A stretch of DNA of 64,000 bases from Holothuria scabra (taxonomy: Eukaryota > Echinodermata > Holothuroidea > Aspidochirotida > Holothuriidae): positions 4,092,001 to 4,156,000 of the forward strand of contig CM074187.1 of assembly GCA_037179385.1 (NCBI GenBank), written 5' to 3'. A program made the translations under genes and the position numbers. Each line of letters starts with the position of its first letter. Position 1 is the stretch's first letter. This document shows, in pieces, positions 1 through 12,900 of the stretch. A model generated the notes under the pieces. That model saw only the letters and a program-made list of their open reading frames with translations. It was not told the origin of the DNA and did no database searches.

Positions 1-892
1 ACCAATTTGCTTTAAATGAATAAATTTCTTCATTTTATTGCTCAGCTCAAGAATGTCCTATAAGGATGGGAGTTGGACTGTTAGAATTTATTTTTCATGC
101 TGTTCTTATTTATTTTTTTGAATTTTTATTTGAGGACGGCACACTTTGATGTACCGTAGAAGCCTGCTCCAACAAGGCCCATGTAAAATATGCAACTATC
201 TATCTTAGAGGTTCTGGCAGCAGAAAAATTGCACTAAATTAACCTATCAATTGATTTTACAGTATGGTTCCTTCCTAGTACAGTATACAGTAAATTATGC
301 AGTAAACCTGTATATTTTGGCACTTCTTGTCGGAAACTTATGTCTTGTTCAAAAAGATTCTGCAAATAAAATGCATGTAAGTCTTATCCCCCAAAAATTC
401 ACGCACTTAGAGATTTGTGATTTCATTTCTTGGTGAATTTAACATGGGGTTTGGCTGGCTGTCTGTTGGCTATGAAAGCATGAGAAGTGGGAAAATGGGA
501 AAATTTGTTTCAAGGTATTTTTGCACACTAAATCACATAGGCAGTGTCTTAAGTTGTGATTTGCTAGCTACAGTAGGATCAACGCAATGGAACCATTCAC
601 AAAGCAGGGGGATTTATATTTTGCAATATCAAGCAACCTGAAGTATAACTGAACCATTCATTAAAATCTATTCAGTCCAGTCTTTAATATGGTTCAATTT
701 TGATATTTCCTGGTTGGTCAAACTGGGACCTGAAGATATGGTGCATAAATACTGTATGCACTGTGGTTGTGTGACAAAAACAAATTAAACTTATGTTATG
801 TACTGTACTGTACATTCATTCAGTTATACCCACGTGCTTTACTCTTGCAGGTCCTGGTTTGCTGCCGTCAGACTTGCTACTCAGGAGGTTCA
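1..892. other. 5' region before the first inferred STRADA codon
   Basis: No gene, RNA or mobile element is recognised here. A plausible 3' splice site (pyrimidine-rich tract ending in CAG at 850) opens the first exon, so much of this stretch may be an intron between a non-coding first exon outside the window and the start-codon exon. No promoter elements could be supported. Confidence 0.4.
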
Positions 893-907
893 ATGGTTTT
901 CAAAAAT
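851..907 (+). CDS. STRADA: STRADA putative start-codon exon
   Basis: Exon bounded by a TTGCAG acceptor and a GTAAGT donor; it is open throughout and ends in phase 0. The only ATG in frame is at 893 (MVFKN). Starting there gives a protein of normal family length. Coding could instead begin in an upstream exon outside the window, since the exon stays open in frame 5' of this ATG. Confidence 0.5.
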
Positions 908-3900
908 GTAAGTAATTCCGTTTGTAAGTTTGTTGTAGGTTTACTTTTTTTGTTCAAGCACTTACTATAAATACGGTATAGTTGGTTTGAACATCATATG
1001 ATCACCATAAAAGAATGAGGTCTGCCATAAAGTCTGATCACTCTACCTTTTGGCCTGTAATTTTTTTATATCAATCAAATGACATTCTCATCAAGACTGG
1101 CAAGTTTGAGTATCATGAGATAAAATCTTTTTTTTTTTGTATTCTGTAAAGGAGCTCTGACCCTAAAAGCATTTTTCATGGGCTGCTGTTAGTAGCAACT
1201 TCCTTCCCTTTAGTACATTACATGGTTTTTTAATATCTACAGTAAGGGTATATACTGTATTAACTAGAGGCCAAGGTCTAGTAGATGTCCTGTACAAAAT
1301 TTTGGAAAATTTCAAAGCAAAAGTTAGGTCCAATGGTCCAAAGTGGTTTAGTCTCTGAGGGTCAGTCATTGTGCTGTGTGCATCAAGTGTGCCAAAAATG
1401 ACAAAAATACTTTGACACTTCCAGTTACTGAAGAAAAAGCATTTTTTCTTTCGTTTTACCAAATGAACAGCAGCGCTTTCAAAGCCAAATGAATGTCATT
1501 TTGTCTTCATTTCCGTTATGCCAGGGTTGGGGTTCCTGTTTCTGAGATTTTTTTTTTCCTTTCAGAGTTGCAAAGCAATGGAAAGAGCTCTGTTGCCTAT
1601 TAAGCCGCCTCACTTACGCATAGATTGTGCAACAGTATGTATTTCTGCCTACCTTTGAAACATTTTTCAAAAGGCATAGATACATACAGCATTGAAGTAG
1701 ACTATGGGTAATAAAACGATATCTTAACCTGTGATGATTACGAAGGAATAAAGCTCATGTTCTCTTGAATAATATGGGCTCTTACCTTAAGCTTGTCATG
1801 GTCTCTGTGAATAACAAATCAAAGGCTAAGTGTTTCTAAATGCTAAGCATAGCCTACATAGTAAAAGGATAGACAACAACAAACGTACACTATTTCGACG
1901 CAAATGCCTACTACTGTTAGTTGTAAAGTATGTAGGATGAATGATATGACTGGTAAACAGCAGGCGTACTTGAGAATTCATCTACACACAGATATTGTTT
2001 TGTTAAGGACACACACAGTCACACATATGCTGGCACACTGAAAGTTATCAGTTTATGCACAGGGCGTCAACTGGCTACACAAAGTAGTGTATATGCTCCC
2101 AAGAGAGAGGTGATACCTCCAAATTGGCTATGAATTCGTGCACATCATATGCAGGCAAACTGGATATTCAGGCAAACTATAAGAGTGGCATGTATTGCAT
2201 GTCACTGAAAGTATACACAAGAAAGAAACGACTGGTGGTTGGAGACACCACAAATTTGGAACTTGCTTTTGCCTCCATGCATGGACATTCTGCCATTTCA
2301 ACCTTGGCCTGTAGTCAATATATACTCTAAGACTGATATTCCACATTGTATGCTGAGATTCTTTTAGAAGGATGTTCTAAGAACAGGCTGTCAACCTCAA
2401 TTTACCAGGAAGAATATGAACATTTGAACTAGAATATCTAGTTCAAATGATGATTGGGAGGACATAAAATGCCATGTTGATAAGCCAGAGTGGTCCTTGT
2501 CATGGGCAGGAAAACTTTTTTTTTTCTTGCAAGGAATTCAAATGGTTTTCCATGCAGAATTTCCCTCCAAATGCCACATTTGGTGTGCAAGAAAATTCCT
2601 GAATCACTTGTTCTCTGGGCCCATGGTTTTAGAATAGTTAAATTTAAGTTAAATTTTATACTGTACTCTTTCTGTGTTTAAAATATTCATAACTTAATTG
2701 ACATGGTCCTTGTTGAGCTTTCACTGGGTTATGTGGATGTGTGTATTAAATACAGTATATGGCAGAAAAGACTTGCTTGAAAAATTACCATGTTCAGTCA
2801 TTGAAAAAAGAGAGTAAGCCTTTTCTTCTCTTGCATCATTATGTAATGGGTATTCCTAAGTGGTGCACCCACCATTTCTTATTGAATTTCCTACTGGATT
2901 GAAGATTGAATTTGAATTAAGTTTTCAGCTATTTGTATTTTCTCTCTTAATAGCCATGCTGTTGTTTAAAGAAGTCCCGCATTGGTTACACTGGTAGCAG
3001 TGAGGAGCTAGACAGTTTACCAACTTCAAGGAAACCTCCTGAGGAGCAGAATATCAAAGTTAGTGAATCAGATAGCTATTTTCTTTCTCAATTAACAAAT
3101 GTGAAAGTTTATCCTTGCAAAACATACTAGGGAATTATTGAATTCAGAGATCTTGATTGAGATGGAAACATTTGGTAAAGTTTGTAAAAAGAAGCAGAGT
3201 TGTTTGTTTTTCAGGGACATGTTTCATCGTTTGAATTCTTTACGTTTTTGTTACAAACAGTCATTGCACTTTTTGTCCCCAAAAAAGGAGATGTATGGTT
3301 ACTTCAGACTTCAGTCGGATATGAATAGACTCCTAGAGAGAGATGAATTGGCTGCACATCCTGGAGTTAACAGCATTAGAAGACCTGTGTCTATTCACTT
3401 CAGTTGAGATGATTTACAAAAAGTATATGATACCCCAAAATAGGTGAAAATGGTTTCAACAGTTGGAATGTTCTGAGAAAATTGTTAAATATCTTTGCCT
3501 CACCTGTGTCATTTTCCAGCCGTGGCTACAGTACATATGGGGGAGAACTTTGCTTTCCCCACCAGTACCTCGTAGCAATTTTTTGGGAAACGTTGGGACC
3601 AGTGTTTCCTCTAAGAAATTAACCATTGCGTCAAAAGGACCAGTCCAGAAAACTTTGACTCAGTAGAATTATTAGCAGCATGGAACTGTGCATGCGAGTG
3701 TGAAGCGCGATCCCTGGCTGGTTGGGGTCCAGGGGCCTGCCTTAGGGCCCCTAGTGGGGTCTAGGGGCAAAGCATGGGTGGGGGTCCAGGGGTGAAACCC
3801 CCGGAAGCTCCTGAGTTTTGGGGGTTTTGAAGGCATAAAAAGACTGTTTCCAGGGGTGAAATTTCTTTTATAATGCTCCTGTATTTTTGTATGTTTATGC

Positions 3901-6900
3901 TAGGTGATGATAAAAAGCATATGAAAATGTTGGACAAAAGTGTAACCAGAGGTTAGCAGAACTTAGTTTTCATGCCCAAAACTTGGTTTCCTTGATCTAA
4001 ACCTGTTTTACCTTCTGCACCGAATAATTTTCCAAGAATTTGCCAAGAAGTTGCAGGGCAAGATTCATCGACAATAGCCTCACACCTCACCTCATAATTA
4101 AGCAGCCTCTCCGTAGCATACTGTCTGCCTGCATGTTCACACATATTAATGTACCTACAGAGTCACGATCAGTGCAGTTCTATGCTTTACTTGCAGTCTC
4201 ACGTAAATCCAGGTTAGCTGTACGCACTGAATGCTGGCATTTCGTAGTAAACTGTGGGCGTGCAAATCTTTGGAACAACGTAATTTTGGGAATTCCCTTA
4301 ACACAGTTAACTCAATGGATAGGTCACATTGACTTAACGGTGTAAAAGTTTCCTGGAAAAACGTTCAAAAGAATGGCCTGTTGGTAATATTTCCATTCCT
4401 AAACCTTATGAAAATCATTTCAAGAATGAAAGAAAAGGATTATCTCCCTAACGTAACATAGAAATGGGATCGTGAAAGTCTTGATCTATTCGGCAGTGTC
4501 TGCTATGCATTGTCACATTCGCTGTCAGTGTGCCTTGACAGCTCTCTGCAACTTACGTTAACTTAGTGCTACCTGCGCTAACTAGACTATAACTAGTCGA
4601 ATAAAATCTGCAAACGTAAGTAAATGATCTTTAATTTCACATAATATTAAGTGACCTTCAAGCTCTGCATACTGTGCCATTAGTTGAAATGTGTTTTTTA
4701 TATATGGTGTACGTCGACGTACTTTTTGCTGTTTTCACGGTATTGATTTGGGGAGCAAAATGAAACCCTCTTTTTTTATTTTTCACCACAAACATCAGTG
4801 CATCAAATCAATAAGACATGGCGTCAAAATGGCGTCATAGCAGCTTACAGTAGCGGAAACACTGGTTGGGACCTGGTTCATGTCTACAGTGACCTTTTGA
4901 AAAATTAGATCAGTAAAGTACAGTATTGCTCAATTATCACCATAGGCGGCGGAAGGGGGGGGGGAGCAGTGACCCCAGTATTTTTTATGAGATTTTGGGG
5001 GGCATGGCCCCCCAATAACTGAATGTCGCAAAGTAAATTTTCAGTTGCTTTTATTACCTTTCGGATATTCTTTGGCTCAATTTTTTCTTTTCAGAGTGCA
5101 AGAGTTGCAAAGGTTCTGGGGGTTTTGCCTTTGGACCCCCATTTTAATGATAAACTGTAGTAGAGTTTACTTTTGCCCTTCAAACAGTTAAAACAAAAAT
5201 TTTAACAAGCTATCTTTCTTTTTCAAATTATCTTCTTTTCAAATCGGGACCTTTTAAACATACTGAGCCAGGGGCATGTCCTGAGTCCCCCTAGCCCCCC
5301 AATAACACATTTTACCCCAGTTACAATGTCCCTTTTAGGATTATTAATAATACCTATACAAAGGTACTTTTTTGCTTCCATTAAGTCCACTAAAAAGCCA
5401 AAAATTTCAGGGCTCTCAGGGGCCCTGTTGTGGGCCGCTGAACCCCATGCATATTGCCCCAGGATTGAAAATAAAACTCTCTATTGATAAAATGCCCCAA
5501 AGCACTTTGGATCTCTTAAAAATGCTGTCTCAAATTATCAATCACATACATGCAGTTTTGAGTAGCTTCAACATTTTGGCTTTGCCCCCTAAAATTACTG
5601 TAAAATATGTACTCAATCAAAAGCCATAGTACTTCACGATTCCATTCTCGTCCCTTATCTCGCCCCACCCCTGAATTAAATTCATAGTTTAGAGTCCTAA
5701 ATTTGAATATGATTTTTGGACCATTTTGAGCCTTTAAAATCACTAAGCTTCCGGGGTCTTTGCCCCTTGGACCCCCACCAGGGCTTTTTCCCTGGACCCC
5801 ACGCCAATGGGGTTTTGTGCAAAACTGAAGGCCTTACGGCGTCACCATTATGTCTGCTGCGGAAGCTTGTAGGCCCCCCCAATAAAAAACATCTTCTGCT
5901 ACCTTTGATTACAGAACATTATCAGGAAGTTGTGAATTCACATTTCTGCTGACTTGAAGTGCATTATGTTTTCATTTGTTACCATTTTTTAGGTGTTACC
6001 AGTAGATGACCCTAATTTTATGACATTTACAGTGATGGAAGTCTTGGATCTTAATCCCAGCCCAAATGATTACCAGTTTCTTGGAGTGATTTGTAAGTAC
6101 TTTCATTCCACATCAATGTCATTTCTTTCTTCCTTTAACTAAGTTAAATAAACAAGCTCCAGTCTTAACTCTTTACACTAAGTATGATATTTTATTCATC
6201 TGATATCAGTAGTTCTAGCTTTGAAAGAATATTAATGCTATCATGACATGTTTGCATGTATCGTATGGCATTTTTGCGAATTCTCCCTTTGTAGTAAATT
6301 TGACTGATAGAGCTATCTGGGGTTGGCAGGGGACAGCAAGTTGTCAATACATGTGGTATTTGTCAGAATTGCAAGGCTGGTACAGAAGTCATCTATGGGA
6401 AGTTGAGTTTAATGAGATTTGGCAGAGTGTGAAGTTTCCTGCAAGTGCAGTATTGTATGAACACATGCGTATGTTTGAATATTTCATGGGAGGCATGCAT
6501 TGGGTAAGAGTAGAGATATCAGAAGTATCAAGACAACTTTCTTATTTTTGGACCATTAATTTTCCCAATGATAGCTGATATTCTCTTTTATGCTTACTGT
6601 AAGTTATACCTTTGAATTTGCTTATAGTGAATTTATCTTATCATTTTGAAAACAGGTCAAGTTTATGATGGATCTGCCTCAATTCATGTCGCCAGGCACA
6701 TCCCAAGTGGCCGTTACATCTCCATCAGAAAAGTAGATTTGGATATGCTTGATAGAGAGGAATCTGGCTTGAGCTCATTGCATGTAAGAAGTATCTTCAG
6801 TTATTCCAGCTTTTGCCCAAATGTCTCTGACTCACACATTTTTCGGTCCTTGATTGAAAGGAAAGCTGCAGCCAATGTTTCAGCCAGCAGGGACTTTCCC

Positions 6901-9900
6901 AGCTGTAAAGGAGTCAAGAAGTTGAAGAGCCACATTGTTAGAATAAGTCAAATAGTCAAATAGGTGAACCATAACACTTTTGCCCATGCAACCCCCTTCC
7001 CCTCCAAGCACTCACTTTTTTATCTCAGCATAAATACATGCCACCAACATGAATGGGGACTGCAAGCATTAAATGTTTTATGTGACGTCACAATGTTCCC
7101 CATGTAGTGTTCTATGGTCAACAAACATCTTCACTAAACTTTGGTTACAAAGTGTTTGAAGTTCCACCGGAGTTCAACTCATTTGTTCGTTGGTTGGTTG
7201 GTTGGTTCGTTTGTTCGTTCGTTCGCTTGCTCGCTCGCTCATTTGTTCATTCATTCACAACACAGAAATTTACAAGTTAAATTAGCAGATTAATAAGAAA
7301 AGGTGTGATAGGAAGTGCACTCAGACACCCTTTAGGGGCGAAGTGTCACTCCCAAAAAGAAACAAAGCACAGTTGCATGGAAAGAAAGTAAATGCTACAC
7401 ATTAAAGCTATTAATACTATTAACTTATTATTCCAGGCCTAGTCATCCCCCCTCCCAATCTCAGTACAAAGCCAACCCTGTCACTATAATTCCAGGTACC
7501 TAACACCTAACCCAATCCCAGTTACCCATCCATGGAAAACTAGAAGAGGTGCAGATAAATGTTACTGGTAGTAGGAAATCATGGGAATTAATGCAAATTC
7601 ATGAAGTACATATGAAGATTTTTTCTGAAGGATGCTAACGAAGGCTTGGCCTTTAGTGTTTGAGGTAAAGGATTCCAGAGTGTAATTGCCCGGTAATGGA
7701 CACTTTTCTTGTACAGATTGTTGTGGTAATTCCTAGTGTGCAGGTGATCAACTTGTCTTGTATCATGTGAATGAATATGTGAAGTATATAAAATATTGAT
7801 AAAATTTGTTTTATCAGTGCTTTGCAAAGGTTTGTTTACAGTAAGCCAATCAGAAAAAGGATTTAAGTCATTCTGAATGGTTTCTTAAATATTGGCAGAA
7901 TCACTGTCAGAAAAGAAAATGTTTGTATCATCAGGGAATGAAGTGATGGACCCATTAGAAGTGATTTTGCTGACATCATTCATATAGATAATAAAAAGGA
8001 TGGGTCCGAGAATATAGAACCTTGTGGAACACCACACTGAACATTAGTAATATCGGAGTAACACCTTCAAGAAAGATAAATTGTTGTCTGTTTGAAAGAT
8101 AATTAATAAGCCTTGCCTTAATGGCCTTGTGGAACACCACACTGAACATTAGTAACATCGGAGTAACACCTTCAAGAAAGATAACTTGTTGTCTGTTTGA
8201 AAGATAATTAATAAGCCAAGTGAGAAAATTTATTGGACCCTGTAGTGGAACAATTTATGACAAAGGATTGTATGGTCAATAGTGTCAAAGGCCTTAGACA
8301 AATCAAGAATTACACCTACAGCAGTTTGGTTTTTGTGGAGGGCCTCTGTTAAATTATCAGTAGCATCAAATAATGCCCATTTTAGTAAATAGACCTATTT
8401 TAAAACCATATCAACCATCAGATAGAATGTTCAGCTTATCTAGAAATTTTGAGAGCCTTATGTAAACAATATGTTCAAGACTTAGAAAAACAGGGCAGAA
8501 CAGAAATAGGTCTATAATTTACAAAACAGTTTGGATCACCATTCCTGCCTTGGCAATTTTGAGTTTATCGGGGACAATCGCAGGTTAAAAGCGTAAGTAT
8601 CCAAGGTTTGCAAACACAAGAGATAATCTGGGTAACAACAGAAGACATGATTTCATCAAACTCAGCTGACTTGCCTGATTTTAGACAGGATTTTGAACCT
8701 TTGATTAATTCTTTGAAAACTTTGATTAACCCATGGTCAGGTCATACCAAAGACTTTAAAACTGGAACCTAGTGCCATTGTGCTTGACACTCAGCATATG
8801 GAACAATGAAGTAGGGAAACACGACTGTGGCTATTCTGACTAAAACCATTTGGTTGGAAACTTAAGTTGTAAACCTCTTTTAACTAACGAACCCATCATG
8901 CCACATTTCACTTCAAATGCAATCACTATGGCAGCATGTAGTTTCAACATCTTAAAATTGGTAATAAAAATACTAGCCAAAACCTGCCAAGGTGTTGTCT
9001 AGTATCACTTCCAATTAAATGGTTTCTTGCAGATGCTCGTCAAAGCCTTCAGTGTCGGTGTCTAGTCTGACTTGCAGTGCTCGTTCAAGATGCTGCTGTA
9101 TATACCCAAGGTCATGCACATCATAAAACATCTGTTCCATACCACATCACCTGGCTGAATTTTGAGATGACAGATATTTACTGCACATGGTTTTAGCTAC
9201 TGCACCATTGGTGCTGTTGTTGGTTCTTTGTGTTCCATTTATTTTACATTTATTGGAATGCTTTTCAATGTTTGGTAACATTTTTTACATGTTTACAAGT
9301 TTGATATCATGACTTCTTTTATTCCGTTCTTCACAGAGAGAGCTAAGCCTCATGAGGCTAATGCAGCATGAACACATCTTGCCCTACTACTGTGCATTTG
9401 TTGCTGGCAGGGAATTGTGGGTAGTATTGCCTCTTATGGAACAAGGTACTAAGAATCATTTGTATTTTTCCCCACTTTAACACTTGACATGTAATATCAA
9501 AGGCCAAGGTTTTGGTTATGATTTTTGGTGAATATTGTAAGCGAGGTCATGATGAAAATAAACTGGAAGATCCCACCAAAAAAAAAAAAAAAAGGAGAAA
9601 ATCTTTTTTGAATTAGTGAAATGTTATATTTCCCTCCCATACCAGATGTCTAATGTACCCTGATGTGGTGGTACTGGACTCGTTGCATGTTTCATTGGTA
9701 GAGTTTAGTATGTTTAAATTAAACTTCACAAATTTAAATATGGATGATCTTACTTTTGCATGTGTTGTGATACATTGGACATCCTGTCTGTAGTGAAAAG
9801 CATGTAATAAAAGTGACTTCTTGTTCCAATGCTAGTTACTGTAACTTTAAATTTTACCATTGAAATCACATTTTAAAAATATGCACTGATTTGATTTCAA

Positions 9901-12900
9901 TAACAAAGGAAAGCTGGTAACAATACCATTTTATTGGATGTATATAGCCAATTAAAAATGACCTATGACTCTTATGATAACTGATCTGGTGTTACACATC
10001 ACATACCGATCTGCTTTGTATTACCAAAGACAAATGATTCCAAAAAATGATCAAAAACCTTGTTCTTTTAAATTAATTTTATCTGTCTATACATAAAAAA
10101 AAATCATAAGATAAAGTATGGCTCTTTTGCGTAAATTTTCACCAAAGATGCTGAATGGAACATATCTGAGCTGTATTGTATGTATATAGAGACTATGTAT
10201 TGACGTCATGGTGTTGTGCAGCCCTCTATTTTACCATTCAGGCTTCCATTACACAACAATTGTTACGTGGGTGTTGTTTGTGTGTGTATTGGTACCACAC
10301 CCACTATTCATGATCATTACCATCCATTATGCCAAATTGAAATGTCCTGACATAACATGCAGGATCTTAATACCAACACATTAAATGTTTTCTTTTCTTG
10401 GTAGGGTCAGCTAGAGATTTATTGGACAAACATTTTCCAGATGGTTTGGGAGAAACTGCAATAGCTCTTATACTTCATGATGTACTCTTAGCTTTAGATT
10501 ACATGCATAATATGGGTTACATTCATAGGTAAGTGTATTTATTCTGTATCACCTCCCAACAAATGTTGTAATATCAAATAACATTGTGAATGAAGTGGTA
10601 TAAGCAACGGTAAAATTAAATCATTTGTTCAGGAGGGTTATTGGATCTGGGTTATTGGATCTATTGTTTACGGTAAGAATTGTCCCTACAACAAAAGGTT
10701 CAGCCGTGTGAATTCAGTTTGAATGGAGATATTGTATTTGATGTGTCACCTATTATGCCTGCTGGCATTCAGCCCTGGATGTTACTGCTTGTGCAAACTG
10801 TGAAATATATGTGCATATTTACTTTTCAAAGGGGCCGAGCCTGTCCTTTTTAAGTTGCACTGTTGCAGATCTACTGCACTGGCTCTTTTTGTGCTAATGA
10901 TTATTGTCATCTGCTTTATATGTAGATTTTAAGGTTGGACGACACGTACATAATCAGCATAGGGTAAAAATTAGGTTTCAGGATATAGGGGCTTTTTTTA
11001 CCCTTGAGCCAATATTTTGAATTCAAAATGACCCTTTTCTCCACTGAATATATTGGCTGTTTTGACCTTCTGACTAGGTTTTGGGGTCTATTTTTACATG
11101 TTTTGGCAGCTAATCACCCTGGACTCTACTCTCAAGGCTTTCATTTGGTCATCAATAACCCAATCTGTCTTTAAACGAATCCATGAGACTTGAATGTAAT
11201 GGTGATTTGTCAAGTTAGCTGTCTGCATTGACTGGTGGTGAAGCTTGAAATAATAAATATCTTCCTCCAAGGAGGGGGCACTTTTAGCTCAGTGACATCA
11301 TGTGCATAAGGATTATACAGTGATGGGCACCTCCACTTTATAAGGTAAAACATATATGCTCTCATTGTGACATGCCCCAAGGGCCAGCCCACCAAAGTAG
11401 TAAAGTACAGGACAATGTAGCATGTTTTATTACATATTAGCATCTGAATACATTTCATTTTCTTTCAGGAGTGTTAAGGCAAGCCACATATTCTTATCTC
11501 GTTCAGGGGGTGTGTATCTGAGTGGCTTTAGAACAGCTATTACTATGATCAAGGATGGCCAGAGACTCAGAGCAATACATGACTTTCCAGCTGATACTGT
11601 TCAGAACCTTCACTGGTTGGCACCAGAGACGCTTGAACAGGTAAGATCTTGTCCCCTCGAAAGGGTGGTTTTGAACAGTAAATTTAAATGCACCTTGTAG
11701 AGGGGAAGCAAGTGGTATTCAGAACTTACTTGCCCTGATAAATTTTTACTTGCCCTGATAAAGTTTTACTTGCCCAGATAAATTTTTACCAGCCCTGAAA
11801 TGGCAGAGAATAAAAGCAGCAAATTTTAACTTTACTGCTTAGTGAAAATGATGGGTTTTCCTCATAACACACAAGGTGAAATTGAGGGTAGTATTCATTT
11901 AATTGGAGAGTAGAGTGTGGTGAGGGTGGTCAAATCTAAGAGTGGGTTAGAAGACCCTGTCTCCTACCCATGGCCAAACACTCAACTTAAATTGAGAGCA
12001 GCATACTGTACATTAGCTTTAAAAACAACTTGCCCAGTTGGTTGGTGACATTCAGAGTTCATTTTGGCTGATAAATTTTACTTAACTTGCTCTGGACAAT
12101 GCCTATAGTTCTGCCCTGAAGAGGGGCCCAATAACATGATAGAGAAACTTATATAAGGAACTAAACCTGGCTGTCACTAGAATGACAAAAATTGACTTTA
12201 GTCACTTCACCTCATATGTCTGTCACTTCCTTGGTTTTATGTGCAAGCTGTTTGGGGTGTGTGGTTAAAATTCAGGCTCTTTCTTAGAGACATGGTGAAA
12301 ATGGGTTTGAAAATTCTAAAATGTTACTTTGGTACATATTTCTTTGTGTTAAAAGTCACAGTTAACATATGATGCCGATTACATATGATAATGACACCCC
12401 TTTCTTGGGTGGGGGGATGTAAAGGGATTCAAGCAGTTGGAAATTAGTTCTAAAAATGGAAGGGATTTATGATGATGAAACCCTAGAGCATTTCCCATTG
12501 GGTTATATTTGCAATTTGTAAATCTATAACGATATTTTGTCACCACTATCTATTTTATCCTACAGAATATTTTAGGATATGACACCAAGTCTGACATATA
12601 TAGCCTGGGTATAGCTGCCTGTGAACTAGCAAACGGCTGTATACCATTTTCAGACATGGTTCCTATGAAGGTAAGCAGCCATAGTACTTGTACCAGCCTC
12701 TGAACCAGTTGATGTGAATACATCAAACTTTATTTTCTCATTACATGAAATGTAGTTTATAAATAAGGTCAAACTGAAATGTGTCCTCCTACATTTCTTT
12801 TGTGTATTCTGCATGAATCACTTACTTGGTTCACACAGTAAGTTTATGCCTTGGCGTTCACAGGTAGTGTTGCTTTCTTTGTTTAAATAAACCATGAAAA

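Larger units (their letters stand above)
7185..8733 (-). mobile_element. Decayed Jockey/CR1-type LINE reverse transcriptase fragment
   Basis: Reading the minus strand with frameshifts gives reverse transcriptase landmarks in order: an [13 protein letters not shown] segment near 8490, motif A with [14 protein letters not shown] near 8295, a CGVPQG-like remnant near 8130 and 8020, and motif C as [13 protein letters not shown] near 7920 (Pro for the usual Ala). The C-terminal open piece (7588-7827) ends in the HTRNYHNN...LWNPLP...SFRKNL pattern typical of Jockey/CR1/L2 elements. The minus-strand 3' end reaches the GAAT/GAAC-like tetranucleotide array at 7185-7255, which looks like a LINE tail. 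The element is dead, 5'-truncated, and lies in STRADA intron 5. Confidence 0.88.
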
